From positions 806,001 through 870,000 of the forward strand of contig BLLK01000047.1 of NCBI GenBank assembly GCA_021927905.1: a DNA stretch of 64,000 bases, read 5' to 3'. This document shows positions 1 through 10,252 of this stretch, in pieces. Under the pieces are notes generated by a model. It searched no databases. It was given only the letters and a program-made list of their open reading frames with translations, and was not told where the DNA came from. Numbering within the stretch: the first letter of the stretch is position 1; every line of letters begins with the position of its first letter. Source of the DNA: Chaetoceros tenuissimus (Eukaryota; Bacillariophyta; Thalassiosirophyceae; Chaetocerotales; Chaetocerotaceae). Made by a program: the position numbers and the translations under genes.

Positions 1-299
1 TCAGGATCAGCAAGTATCTTATGAGCAGCCATAGTCAAAAGGTCTGGATCTCCTGGCCCTGAACCAACCATAGATATTCTTCCTCCATTTGGCAATTCGG
101 AAGGAGGTAAATTCTGTTTAGATACATTTGACTTTAGGGACAAATCAACAACACCATTGATTCCAGAGTCTCCATCTGTATAAGCATTTACTGAAAAGAT
201 ATCTTTTTGCAAACCAGTTGCATGTGTAAACACTGGAGATTGTACAAAAGCAGAGCAAGAGATGCTCAAAGCAAGAACTGCTGATAGAATAACCTTCAT
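1..299 (-). CDS. Uroporphyrinogen-III C-methyltransferase, plastid precursor (5' part only)
   Basis: This is the N-terminal 99 residues of a minus-strand gene that runs off the left edge. The reading frame opens with a hydrophobic signal peptide (about residues 1-17) ending in SAFVQ, the diatom plastid-import motif. After about 50 linker residues comes ISMVGSGPGDPDLLTMAA, the glycine-rich first motif of the SUMT/CobA tetrapyrrole methylase family, which binds S-adenosylmethionine. The enzyme methylates uroporphyrinogen III toward precorrin-2, the first step to sirohaem, the cofactor of plastid nitrite and sulfite reductases. The start is the only ATG before the signal peptide. The rest of the catalytic domain is outside the window, so fusion to other sirohaem steps cannot be judged. 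Confidence 0.85.
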   Translation of the reverse strand, partial: MKVILSAVLALSISCSAFVQSPVFTHATGLQKDIFSVNAYTDGDSGINGVVDLSLKSNVSKQNLPPSELPNGGRISMVGSGPGDPDLLTMAAHKILADP

Positions 300-706
300 T
301 TTTGCAATTGAATAAAATATGTGATGTTTATGAATTCTTCAAAGATATGCCATCGGCATTTTTTGATGAGTAGATAGAGTTCTTCGCATCCAAAGAACAA
401 TTCGGAGGAAAAAAGTTTTGAAGTTTGTCACGATGATGATGGGTGGCTCCAAACTCTCTTCGAAATTCACTAAAATGCCGGCAGAGCTAAGACCCAAGCT
501 TAGAGGGATTAAATGAGAACTCCAAATCTTCGACCGTTAAAAGTGTCGGTTTTCGAGTGTCAAAACAGTGAGTGTATGTATCTGCGTCAGTGTTGATCAA
601 CACGACGTGAATTGAAAAAAAAAGAAGTGAGAAAGATGTAATTCATTGATTGATTGATCGAAACACAAAGAAATCGAAATACATTCCTTCATATATTTAT
701 TTTACA
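300..706. other. Divergent intergenic region
   Basis: This 407-bp stretch lies between the methyltransferase (leftward) and the ferredoxin-like gene (rightward). It must carry both promoters. I see no further coding sequence and no clear TATA box or repeat. Confidence 0.6.
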
Positions 707-1178
707 ATGTACAAGATTGCTAATATTGCTTGCCTTTTCCTTCTCCTAGCTGTTGCAGCTACAAATGCATTCACTGTATCTATGCCAAATGCAGTTCGTT
801 CCTCTAGTGAATTGAAGATGACTCTTCTTACCTACAATGGAAAGAAGAAGGATTTCAAGGCAGGAACTCCATTGAAGAATGCTTGTGCTAATTTGGGAGT
901 AAAGCCAAAGTACAGCTGTAAAAAGTAAGTCTTTCTCGTTAACGAGAGAATTTATAGAAGAAAGTGGATGAATGGAAAGAGTGTTCTTTCCTTTATCTAT
1001 CCATCGACACAAAATATTCAATCTCGTCGCTTGTATCTAACTCTCTTTATTTGATAGGGGAGACTGTGGAGCATGTACAATTTCTGTTGGAGGAACCCGT
1101 GTAAAGGCATGTGTTGGAAAGGTTCCACCAGAGCCAAGACTAAAGAGTTTACAAGAGAAGGGATTGGAGATCAAGTAA
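707..1178 (+). CDS. Small plastid-targeted 2Fe-2S ferredoxin-like protein
   Basis: There are two exons, 707-924 and 1058-1178, with a 133-bp GT-AG intron that splits a lysine codon. The product is about 112 residues. It starts with a signal peptide ending in TNAFTVS, the plastid motif type. The mature part has the cysteine pattern C-x4-C-x2-C-x11-C (SCKKGDCGAC...KAC). Classical photosynthetic ferredoxin has a much longer gap before the fourth Cys. The short gap is like that of 2Fe-2S domains in molybdopterin hydroxylases and some small plastid ferredoxin-like proteins. It probably carries electrons in the plastid, but I do not claim it is PetF. I placed the start at the ATG before the signal peptide; an upstream in-frame start would put a charged stretch ahead of it. 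Confidence 0.8.
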
Positions 1179-1977
1179 AGAAATGAAAAGCTGTATGAAC
1201 TCATATTAGTGATCAGGTTCATATTTGCAAATTTTGGATACTGACTTACAAATTGAGGCGATATAGAAATACTTTCTCAATATTCACGTATGTCACTTTA
1301 CAAAAAAATGTTTGAACACAATACCTATGATATCATCAATATTAGGTTCATAATCTAGAATAATGTCAGATCTTTATTCTCTGATTATGACAACTATAAA
1401 AGTTCCGATCTACATCAACTGCATTCATAGATGTGAGGAAATAGAACACAAATGAAGTAATTCTTTTTTTCCAGAGTAGGAGAGAATTATTTTCCATGTT
1501 GTTCATTTGATACTTCGATGTCTCTACTGTCTGTGCAGTGAAGAATCATTCTAATCTATGATTTCATTCTAGTTATTTTTCAATATACATGATCTATTGG
1601 TAGAATTATCAATTTTTCAATACATATCATTAATGGAAAGCTCGATTCACATGTAGAGACAAGCAGCGAAGAAAAATGAAAAAAAGTTGAGAAAATTCGT
1701 TGAATTGACATCGTGTATCCGGGTCTTTGTATATATGGTACTTCATAAACTTTTGCAACTTCAAACTCCTCATCGGGTTGGGTTGAACTACGAACACGTA
1801 TCTCCTGACGACGTACAGACGAGAGACATGAGGATTTTGAGGGTTTGTGGCCAAACAACACGCACTTGGAAGTTTGGTTACCCGCCTCGCGAAAAGAGCG
1901 AAGACGATGTATCTCCATGGAATTGAATGGAAACCTATCCCTCTGCATCGTTATAAGTTTTTACATAATAGCCCAAA
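1179..1977. other. Intergenic region upstream of atpC
   Basis: This 799-bp stretch is AT-rich. Short open frames on both strands have no recognisable domain or initiation context. It should hold the 3' end of the ferredoxin-like transcript and the atpC promoter. Confidence 0.5.
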
Positions 1978-3471
1978 ATGAAGTTGATTTGTTTGACTAG
2001 TCTCCTTGCATCTGCTGCAGCATTCACCACCAATGGTGCTGCTTTCACCACCCATAGCTACAATGTTGGACAGAGAGTTGCTTCCGAGGGACCTGCTCAC
2101 AGAACCAGAAAGGCTACCATTGTTATGGACGGAAAGGCTAATGGTACGTTGATGTTCCTGGCCTTTGAAGATTTCACGAGATGCATCGAGTCCATGCATG
2201 AATCCATATCAAGAAGAATCAAGATCAAGACAAGAAGTGAAGGCATGGAGTTGGTTCGCACTGCTTCATGACCACTGATGGGTCTGTATGCGTTGAATTA
2301 CAAAAGGGACGGAAAGTATCGAGAAATTCTCAGACCTTCGGCAAAGGAAGGTCTATTAGCTTCCAGAATTCATGAAGTTTTCAAGGTTATGGAGAAATTT
2401 TACATGGCAGAAAAAGACTCAGTAAAAAATGGATTCATGCAACGGACAGTTGAATCTCGTCATAGCATCTGGATGATATGCAATTGCATTCTATTATGTG
2501 TTCAACATCTTTCTCACTTGAATCTTCCTCTTTTTATAGCTATCCGTGACCGTATCTCTTCTGTAAACAACACCAAGAAGATCACCAGTGCTATGAAGCT
2601 TGTAGCTGCTGCTAAGGTACGCCGTGCTCAGGACGCTGTAATTGCTACTCGTCCATTCTCTGAGACTCTTCAATCTGTTTTCGGAGGACTTGTAGAGCGT
2701 ATGGGAGGAGATACCGCTGATATTCCTCTTCTTACCCAGCGTGAGGTTAACAAGGTAACCATCTGCTGTATTACCGGAGACCGTGGACTTTGTGGAGGAT
2801 ACAACTCTTTCATGATCAAGAAGGCTGAGGCTCGTTACAAGGAGCTTAAGGCTGCTGGTGTTGAAGTTGATATGGTACTTGTAGGAAAGAAGGGAATTTC
2901 ATACTTCGAGAACCGTAGCTTCCCAATCCGTAAGACTTTCGAGTGTACCCAAAACCCAGACTCCAAGCAGGCACTTGCTATCTCTGAGGAGCTTCTTAAC
3001 ACTTACCTTGCAGGAGAGACTGATGCAGTTGAGCTTCTTTACACCAAGTTTGTTTCCCTCATTGCTTCCGCTCCAGCTGTACGTACTCTTGTTCCATTCT
3101 CTGCTTCCGAGATCTCTTCTAAGGGAGATGAGGTATTCCAACTCACTTCTTCCGGAGGAGACTTCGATGTAGAGCGTACCGAGCTTGAGGCTGCTGAGCC
3201 ACAAGAGTTCCCAAATGACATGATCTTCGAGCAAGACCCAACCCAGATTGTTAACTCTATTCTTCCACTTTACCTCAATGGACAAATCCTTCGTACTCTT
3301 CAGGAGTCCGTTGCTTCCGAGCTTGCAGCACGTATGCAGGCTATGCAAGCTGCTAGTGATAACGCAAAGTCTCTCGAAAAGGATCTTTCCATGCAATACA
3401 ACAGAGCTCGTCAGGCTGCAGTAACCCAAGAAATTCTAGAGATTGTTTCCGGAGCATCTGCTCTTGAGTAA
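1978..3471 (+). CDS. atpC: ATP synthase gamma chain, chloroplast precursor
   Basis: Exons are 1978-2143 and 2540-3471, with a 396-bp GT-AG intron and an A codon split at the junction. The presequence is a signal peptide with an ASAAAFTT motif. The mature protein starts at AIRDRISSVNNTKKIT, the conserved N-terminal helix of the rotor shaft. It ends with the conserved C-terminal helix (NRARQAAVTQEILEIV). It forms the central stalk of the thylakoid CF1 rotor. The region after VRTLVPFSASEI lacks the nine-residue CDINGKC-type insert with the redox cysteines of land plants and green algae. This rotor therefore should not be thiol-regulated in that way, as known for red-lineage algae. Codon use is strongly biased (CGT, ACC, CTT), typical of very high expression. 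That bias creates a long antisense open frame. Confidence 0.97.
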
Positions 3472-3879
3472 ATTCGTTTTCAACCACAAAAAAAATAGAA
3501 AGATGAAACGAAATAAACAATAGCTGCACATGTTCTACTAACAAACTCTTATAGATTTTCAAATATGCATGATAAATACATGCAACTCATTTTGCAATGA
3601 CTAAAAGTAAAAACTTTCAAAGCAAAAACTATAGTTTTTTTGTCTTTCTTCATTAAAACAAAAATTAGAGACAAAGATAATACGTCTATGGTAGTTGCGA
3701 AGCCGAGGAAATATCTTCATGAAAAGATGTTGAAAAAACAATCAACAGAAAATACAAAAAGAACAAAAACAACTAGAAAAGGAGATGATAGACTTCAACA
3801 TGATCTCATATCAGCAGTGATTGAAAAAGCAAACGCTCATCTACTCATACTCATTATCAAACTACAGAAGCTGCAGAAC
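3472..3879. other. Convergent intergenic region atpC / FNR-A
   Basis: This stretch carries the 3' ends of two convergent genes. About 30 bp just beyond the FNR-A stop (roughly 3850-3879, containing aactacagaagctgcagaa) recurs beside FNR-B at 8011-8040. A plus-strand open frame at 3640-3954 runs into the FNR-A coding region antisense and is not a gene. Confidence 0.6.
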
Positions 3880-5434
3880 TTAGTATACCTCTACATGCCA
3901 TTGCTTGCTCTTCTTCAACCCCTTCAACCACTCATCATAGTCAAGACCCTTTGACTCCGCTACTCCCTTCAACATATCCTGAATTCCTGGCATCATACCC
4001 TTCAATCCGCAAAAGTAAATATGTGCTCCATTGTCAAGCTTGGTAAAAATCTCATCCGCATACTCCTCAACCTTATCTTGAATATACATCTTTCCTCCCT
4101 TCTTGTTCTCCTGCTCACGTGACAATGCATAGTCCAAACGGAAGTTATCTGGATAGTTCTTCTTCACCTCTTGCCACTCATCATCATACAACAATGCATC
4201 ACTGTTCGCTACACCTAGGAACAACCATGCAGTTCCCTCATATGCCTCTCCTGCTGGAGTCTTCTCAGTAAACAAACGACGAATGAAACCACGATATGGT
4301 GCAATTCCTGTTCCTGTAGCTACCATAATCAAATCAGTCTTTGGATCTTCCTCTGGCATCAACATCACCTTCCCTGCTGGTCCAGTCATCTGCACCTCAT
4401 CTCCAGCCTTCGTATCACACAAAAAGTTAGAACATACTCCCTTCTTCGCTGGATCATCGGCCTTCATCTCCGGACACCAGTAAGTCGCACGACGTACACA
4501 CAATGATCCAGTCTTACCACTCATATCATCTCCATAACGTGATGATGCAATTGAATACAAACGGACTGAATGTGGCTTTCCATCCTTCTCACGTACACCT
4601 GGTGGAATCACTCCCCATGATTGTCCCTCCCAATATGGGAAATCTCCCTCATGATCAATCACAATGTGGCAAGTCTCACCAGTTGCCTTTGGTCCTACGA
4701 TACGCTTGGTAGAAACAACCTTACCAGTGAAAGGAGCCTTGTTTTTGTACACATTGACAGGAACGTTGGACTGATCCCAATATGGATCAGCTTCAAGGAA
4801 GTCCTGCTTAGCTGGTGCAGCTACTGATTCTACAGATTGATCACTTACTGCCTTTGGCCAATTTGGATTTTGTTTATATACCTTTGGAGCTGGGGCTGCT
4901 ACAGGTTCAGGTGTACTTTCTCCTCCGAAAATAGCTCCAACCAAAGCAGCAGCGCCAACACCTGCTCCAATTCCTGCTCCGAATTGTTTTGCAGTCTCCA
5001 ACATACAAGTACTAGTCTCTACAACTTCAACAGCCTTTTTTGTCGATGCAAAGGCTGGTGGAACTCCCCCACTCATGAGAGCTGCGGATGCAACTGCTCC
5101 AGCAATCTTTCCAGCATGCTATGAATAGAAATGTGAGTCAGACATCACTACTTCCCAATAGTTTCTGATGATAGAAGACAAATATCTCGATCTTACCTTT
5201 AAAACACGTGCGCGCTTTGATGGTTTTTCTGCTGTCATTGAAAGGGAGACATCTGGTCTAATGGAGATGCAATGTAAGATATGTGGTAAGGTATGTGAGA
5301 AAGATTCAATCCGATGAAAGACATGCCAGAAGATTCCACTGCACTTACCTGCTAGTCTGAGGAACATTAGCAGGAGTGAAGGCAGAGGTAGACACTACCA
5401 AAAGTGCAGAGATTGCAGTAATGAACTTGACCAT
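3880..5434 (-). CDS. petH: Ferredoxin-NADP+ reductase, plastid, copy A
   Basis: Exons run 5434-5349, 5257-5197 and 5118-3880 (introns 91 and 78 bp), giving 461 residues. Order: signal peptide with STSAF motif (1-19); basic transit region; a second hydrophobic stretch ending PPAFA (about 51-74), like a thylakoid-transfer signal; a Gly/Ala-rich membrane span (about 95-116); a Pro/Ala linker (117-150) found only in this copy; then the FNR domain from KQDFLEAD (153). FAD motif RLYSIASS lies near 235-242, NADP motif [10 protein letters not shown] near 318-327, and the terminal WHVEVY carries the aromatic residue stacking on the flavin. It reduces NADP+ with ferredoxin at photosystem I. It is followed by two near-identical paralogues on the same strand. 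Only this copy has the first intron. TGACGT motifs lie 140-150 bp upstream. Confidence 0.96.
5258..5348 (-). other. Copy-specific intron in FNR-A
   Basis: This 91-bp GT-AG intron splits an arginine codon in the transit-peptide region. FNR-B and FNR-C read straight through the same position (QAARGN and HARVNN against QTS-R-PD). The intron was gained in copy A or lost from the other two. Confidence 0.85.
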
Positions 5435-6150
5435 TTTCTTATTGAAACTAGAAAGTCTACTAGCTCTATTTCACAGCTAATAAATAGTGCGTTCCTCCTA
5501 CTAGTAGGTAATAAAAAGATTGTGTAGTGTGTGCTGGCTGTTGTGTGCGAGAGGTATTTTGAGAATGCTATGACGTAGTTGTGACGTTTGCATTCTCTGT
5601 AAAAGGATCGCGCCGGTTCCAACCTCAATTAGCTAAAATAGAAAACTCTCTAATTTCACAGAAAGGAAATTTTATTTCTTTTTGTCAACCAAACTGTTGC
5701 AGTGATAGAAAGGAAACATTTTTAAATCAATAATTTTGGATAAGCGATGGGGATCTCTTTTTTACTATAATGAGAAAAAGTCTTTTTTTAATAAGCGCGA
5801 AGTATTTTCTGTATATTTTTATAACATTCACGCATTGTTTGATATTCTTACAAATTAAAGATTGTAATTGGGCTAACAAGTAATCAATAATTCAACTCTA
5901 TAGAATAGGTTTGATCTCTCTAGCATAAAAGTAATCATCCATTATTAAACTTCCAAAGGAAAAAGAAAACTTTCTTCCTTCCAGTAGCTAAATTTATTGA
6001 ATCGTGGGCTTTGACATGACGAAAAGTATGTGCCATCATCATCAGCAACTTCTTTTTCATCTCACTTTTTCATTTTTCAAGTCAATTTGCATAGATATAT
6101 TACCTTGTCAGATTGCAACTGGAACCCAAACTAACTTATATGATGCAATA
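5435..6150. other. Divergent intergenic region FNR-A / GH43-like gene
   Basis: This AT-rich stretch contains the FNR-A promoter on one side and the GH43-like promoter on the other. An in-frame ATG at 6007-6020 lies upstream of the chosen GH43-like start, but the intervening frame looks like leader rather than protein. No other gene is visible. Confidence 0.5.
5571..5589. promoter_or_regulatory. Two TGACGT motifs upstream of FNR-A
   Basis: TGACGTAG (5571-5578) and TGACGTTT (5582-5589) stand next to each other about 140-155 bp upstream of the FNR-A start codon. TGACGT is the core bound by bZIP factors. In Phaeodactylum a TGACGT element mediates CO2/cAMP response of a carbonic anhydrase promoter. 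Function here is inferred only from the motif and from its recurrence upstream of copies B and C. Confidence 0.45.
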
Positions 6151-7584
6151 ATGATGTCTAGTAGCAATATCTCTCGCATTTACTTGTTGATTGTTGTCAT
6201 CGCGTCAATATCATTGCCATCTGTATCCATACTTTTCGATGAGGAAAAGACAAGCAATGTGGTTGGTATTGGCTATGAGAGTAATCAAGAACAATATGAA
6301 ATTATTTCCATCAACGAAACTTCTTCCAGGAAGGAAGAACGTGTACAAACAGAAGTTCGAGAGAAGAAAGATCGATCTTTCAATCCAAACTCCACCAGCA
6401 TACGTAATGATGTGAAATGGTTAGATGATAGAGGTATGCAACTCGATACAACAAGAGGTGGAGAAATATCAAAGATTGATGGAGTATTTTATTGGGTAGG
6501 AACAAGGCCTTATACCCGCAAAAATGTAAGTTATAGACTTTATTCTACCCATTACAATCTGCAAAATACTGATTCAAGAGTCGAAACATAGGATGATCAT
6601 GGTGACTTATACCTTTACAAATCAAACACACTTGGGTCCAACTCTTGGACTTTTGTGAGGAAACTATATGATAATCCAAACTCTATGGGAGGTGCTAGTT
6701 GTCAGCTTAATAAAAACACAAAATATCAAACTTTCATGATTCATTGCAAAGGAGGGCAAATATATACAAGTGATAGTCTTGATGGAGATATTCAGAGACT
6801 TCCCTCTCCGAAGGTAATCGAAGAACAAAAGAAGCTTTACAAATGGGGTGATGCAACTTTCTTTGAAGATAAAAAATCTGGTGATAATGCTTTTTACATG
6901 GTCACAACAAGAGCTGAAAGAGCTGAAAAGACCGATGAAAATACATTTGGCATTGATGGAGAATCACGAACTCTTTTCATCTATAGATTTAATGACAAAT
7001 GGACCACATTGTGGAGGAACCCTGTTGCATCCTGGAAATGGAAAAATAGAGAAGGATTTTCATTGGTTTATAGCAATGGATTTTACTATCTTAGTGCTTC
7101 GATGACAGCAGGTTGGAGAGATTCCAGAACATATTACAGAAAATCTTCAACTATTAAAGGTCTGAGTGCAGTTGAAGACAAAGAAATGAAATTTTTTCCA
7201 GAAAATAATTATATGATAAAATCTGGTGGTTCGCAGCAGAGACAAATATTTAAGGCAGGTAAAGGGAAATGGTTCTTTCTAGGATCAAGACATCCTAGTG
7301 AAGATCCAAGTGAATACCATAAAAAGTATGGTCGAACCATTATTCTACCTCTCAAATTCAAAAATGGTGAGCCAGAAGTATACTGGAAGTATGACTATGA
7401 CACTGATCTATATAACTTCAACATTCGAGACTATGATGAGCACTTTCATGGAGGATTAGGGCATACAAACCTTAACTGCTCCAAACTACCAAATAAATCT
7501 CATTGTAAGAGAGCCAAGTATTTCTGTAAATGGAACACAGAAAAATCAGAATGTAAGAAAAAACAAAAGTATCAGCGACAATAA
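6151..7584 (+). CDS. Secreted GH43-like beta-propeller protein
   Basis: Exons are 6151-6525 and 6592-7584 with a 66-bp intron; the product is about 455 residues. A hydrophobic segment near residues 9-26 acts as signal peptide or anchor. The fold core starts at WLDDRGMQLDTTRGGEISK, followed by DGVFYWVGTRP and DLYLYKSNTLGSNSWTFV. This is the opening pattern of family-43-like five-bladed propellers, which hydrolyse arabinans, xylans or galactans. Aromatic-rich blades follow. The C-terminus is Cys/Lys-rich (CKRAKYFCKWNTEKSECKKK). I cannot identify all three catalytic acids, so enzymatic activity is not established. The gene sits between two FNR copies in the opposite orientation and looks unrelated to them. 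The start is the ATG just before the signal segment; a longer in-frame start at about 6018 is possible. Confidence 0.65.
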
Positions 7585-7857
7585 CCTTTGCAACGATTTC
7601 CATATCTATAAACATATAGAATAAGATAGTCAATAATCCATGAAGATATTTACCATAAATAATTCAAAAGAAAAGGCATTCACAAACAAAACCAATGATA
7701 AGTCGTTTGTAAATTAAAGCAGAATCAAACGAAAAAGAAGTGACCCACTGAATTAAACTAAAATAATCTTATAATTTGTATTTCAAAAGAAACAGAAAGA
7801 ATACAAAATAAGAGGAAGAAAAGTTTATATGCGGCAAAAACTATGGAGCTGCAGAAC
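7585..7857. other. Convergent intergenic region
   Basis: AT-rich 3' flank of the GH43-like gene and of the duplicated FNR-B end. I see no gene here. Confidence 0.5.
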
Positions 7858-8010
7858 TTAGTACACCTCTACATGCCATTGCTTGCTCTTCTTCAATCCC
7901 TTCAACCACTCATCATAGTCAAGACCCTTCGACTCCGCTACTCCCTTCAACATATCCTGAATTCCTGGCATCATTCCCTTCAAACCGCAAAAGTAAATAT
8001 GTGCTCCATT
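7858..8010 (-). pseudogene. Tandem-duplicated 3' fragment of FNR-B
   Basis: This stretch repeats the last 51 codons of FNR, including the stop, in the same orientation as FNR-B. It is followed at once by about 30 bp of shared 3' flank (8011-8040) and then by the real FNR-B end at 8041. The period is 183 bp. The fragment ends abruptly inside the codon run for NGAHIYFCG. It has only a few base differences from the intact copies. It lacks any start or upstream domain and is probably transcribed as part of the FNR-B 3' UTR. Confidence 0.9.
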
Positions 8011-8040
8011 CTCATTATCAAACTACAGAAGCTGCAGAAC

Positions 8041-9424
8041 TTAGTACACCTCCACATGCCATTGCTTGCTCTTCTTCAACCCCTTCAACCACTCATCATA
8101 GTCAAGACCCTTTGACTCCGCTACTCCCTTCAACATATCCTGAATTCCTGGCATCATTCCCTTCAATCCGCAAAAGTAAATATGTGCTCCATTGTCAAGC
8201 TTGGTAAAGATCTCATCCGCATACTCCTCAACCTTATCTTGAATATACATCTTTCCTCCCTTCTTGTTCTCCTGCTCACGTGACAATGCATAGTCCAAAC
8301 GGAAGTTATCTGGATAGTTCTTCTTCACCTCTTGCCACTCATCATCATACAACAATGCATCACTGTTCGCTACTCCTAGGAACAACCATGCAGTTCCCTC
8401 ATATGCCTCTCCTGCTGGAGTCTTCTCAGTAAACAAACGACGAATGAAACCACGATATGGTGCAATTCCTGTTCCTGTAGCTACCATAATCAAATCAGTC
8501 TTTGGATCTTCCTCTGGCATCAACATCACCTTCCCTGCTGGTCCAGTCATCTGTACCTCATCTCCAGCCTTCGTATCACACAAAAAGTTAGAACATACTC
8601 CCTTCTTCGCTGGATCCTCTGCCTTCATCTCCGGACACCAGTAAGTCGCACGACGTACACACAATGATCCAGTCTTACCACTCATATCATCTCCATAACG
8701 TGATGATGCAATTGAATACAAACGTACTGAATGTGGCTTTCCATCCTTCTCACGTACACCTGGTGGAATCACTCCCCATGATTGTCCCTCCCAATATGGG
8801 AAATCTCCCTCATGATCAATCACAATGTGGCAAGTCTCTCCAGTTGCTTTTGGTCCTACAATACGCTTGGTAGAAACAACCTTACCAGTGAAAGGAGCCT
8901 TGTTTTTGTACACATTGACAGGAACGTTGGACTGATCCCAATATGGATCAGCTTCAAGGAAATCCTGCTTAGCTGGTGCAGCTGCACTATCACCTCCGAA
9001 AATAGCTCCAACCAAAGCAGCAGCGCCAACACCTGCTCCGATTCCTGCACCGAATTGCTTTGCAGTCTCCAACATACAAGTACTAGTCTCTACAACTTCA
9101 ACAGCCTTTTTACCCCTTGCCAAAGCTGGTGGAACTCCTCCAGTCATGAGTGCAGCAGAAGCCACAGCTCCTGCAACCTTGCCAAGATGCTTTGAAAGAT
9201 TTTGCATATTAGTTCATCTTCTCTAGCTTTAATAAGGAATAAGTTAAGCAGGAACTTTTCTGTTGAATACTTACCTTAAGTGCACGCTGACGCTTCGAGA
9301 CTGGCTCTTCACTTTTCATGGAAAGAGCAACATTCCCTCTCGCAGCCTGTGGTACAGTTGCTGGACTAAAAGCCGAAGTGGATACCACCAATAGTGTAGA
9401 AATTGCAGTAATAAACTTGACCAT
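8041..9424 (-). CDS. petH: Ferredoxin-NADP+ reductase, plastid, copy B
   Basis: Exons run 9424-9275 and 9189-8041 with an 85-bp intron; the product is 432 residues. Signal peptide with STSAFSP motif, basic transit region ending KRQRALK, then a hydrophobic stretch ending PPALA. Next comes the Gly/Ala-rich span shared with copy A ([19 protein letters not shown]), and then directly the FNR domain from KQDFLEAD. It lacks the 34-residue Pro/Ala linker of copy A. The catalytic domain has [18 protein letters not shown] and the terminal WHVEVY, and differs from copy A by about one residue (KAEDP against KADDP). Most differences from A are single synonymous bases. The intron-exon boundary before HLGKVAG matches the second intron of copy A. 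It is the same enzyme with a slightly different membrane-proximal region. Confidence 0.96.
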
Positions 9425-10252
9425 CGTTAGGTGTATTGCTTTTGAGACTCTTCAAAGAACAGACCTTAATGAATATGATGAGGTCTTGAATGTGGAATGC
9501 TACTGATGTCGTCGTCGCATTTTGTTTTGCAGTTCTCAATCACACACATCTTACGTGCCACAGATGGTATGTGTTGGTCGCAAAATCTTGTGCAAGTATC
9601 TTTGGTTCAAGTTGGATTTTGAAACACACGTCAATTACCGAGTCAATACATACGCGTTTACAAAATAGACGGATAGTAAGGCTATTATAATGACGTCACG
9701 GACATGGGAAATTTCAAAAATTTTGAAAATGATATGAGACTGCGTCGACTACGAGAAGTCACTACATTATATTGTAGTTTTGGAATACAGTATAGATTTA
9801 GAACAAAAATTATAAGATTGAATTTAGAGAAACGATCAAAATCTGAAGAAAATTCCATGATATTATAATGATAAATGAAGATGATTGATTGGAAATAGAT
9901 TGTAAAAAAACATCTCAACAACATGTAGTAAAGCATACTTTTGTAGAACATCATAAATAATATTAACTTTTATTTTAGATAGAACTAAAAAAAAATTTAA
10001 AAAGTGATAGAAAAAAAAGTTTATATCTCATAAGAAAATTTAATGCAACCAAAAAATACGTATTCAACAAGTCCAAAAAGAAGAAAACAAAGCAATACTA
10101 AATGAAAAAGTTATGAAAACTTTCCTACAAAGTGAATATTGAGAACGATTTATATTTTAGTCCTCACAATATTATGACAAAACTATTCATCGATAACTCA
10201 AAAAACTGACTATCGTTTGCACAAAATAAGAAAAGAAAGAAAGCAACCGAAC
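9425..10252. other. Intergenic region FNR-C to FNR-B
   Basis: This 828-bp stretch contains the FNR-B promoter (right-hand side of that gene) and the 3' flank of FNR-C. It is AT-rich and has no supported gene. Unlike A and B, FNR-C shows little of the shared 3' flank beyond its stop. Confidence 0.5.
9596..9698. promoter_or_regulatory. FNR-B upstream block with palindromic TGACGTCA
   Basis: The block begins with gtatctttggttcaagttgg (9596-9615), has aatacatacg about 30 bp on, and ends with the palindrome TGACGTCA at 9691-9698. The last is about 270 bp upstream of the FNR-B start. The same three elements in the same order occur upstream of FNR-C. TGACGTCA is the classical cAMP-response/bZIP palindrome. 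Confidence 0.6.

Noticed and set aside
2899-3429. 176-codon minus-strand open frame
   Set aside because: It lies antisense inside atpC. The strong codon bias of atpC avoids codons whose complement would be a stop. The frame has no domain and no splice context.
3640-3954. Plus-strand frame crossing the FNR-A 3' end, with similar frames at 7843 and 10217
   Set aside because: The same antisense pattern recurs at all three FNR ends because the FNR sequence is repeated, not because a gene is conserved.
7858-8010. A fourth FNR gene
   Set aside because: Only the last 51 codons exist and they are in tandem with FNR-B at a 183-bp period. It is a local duplication of the 3' end.
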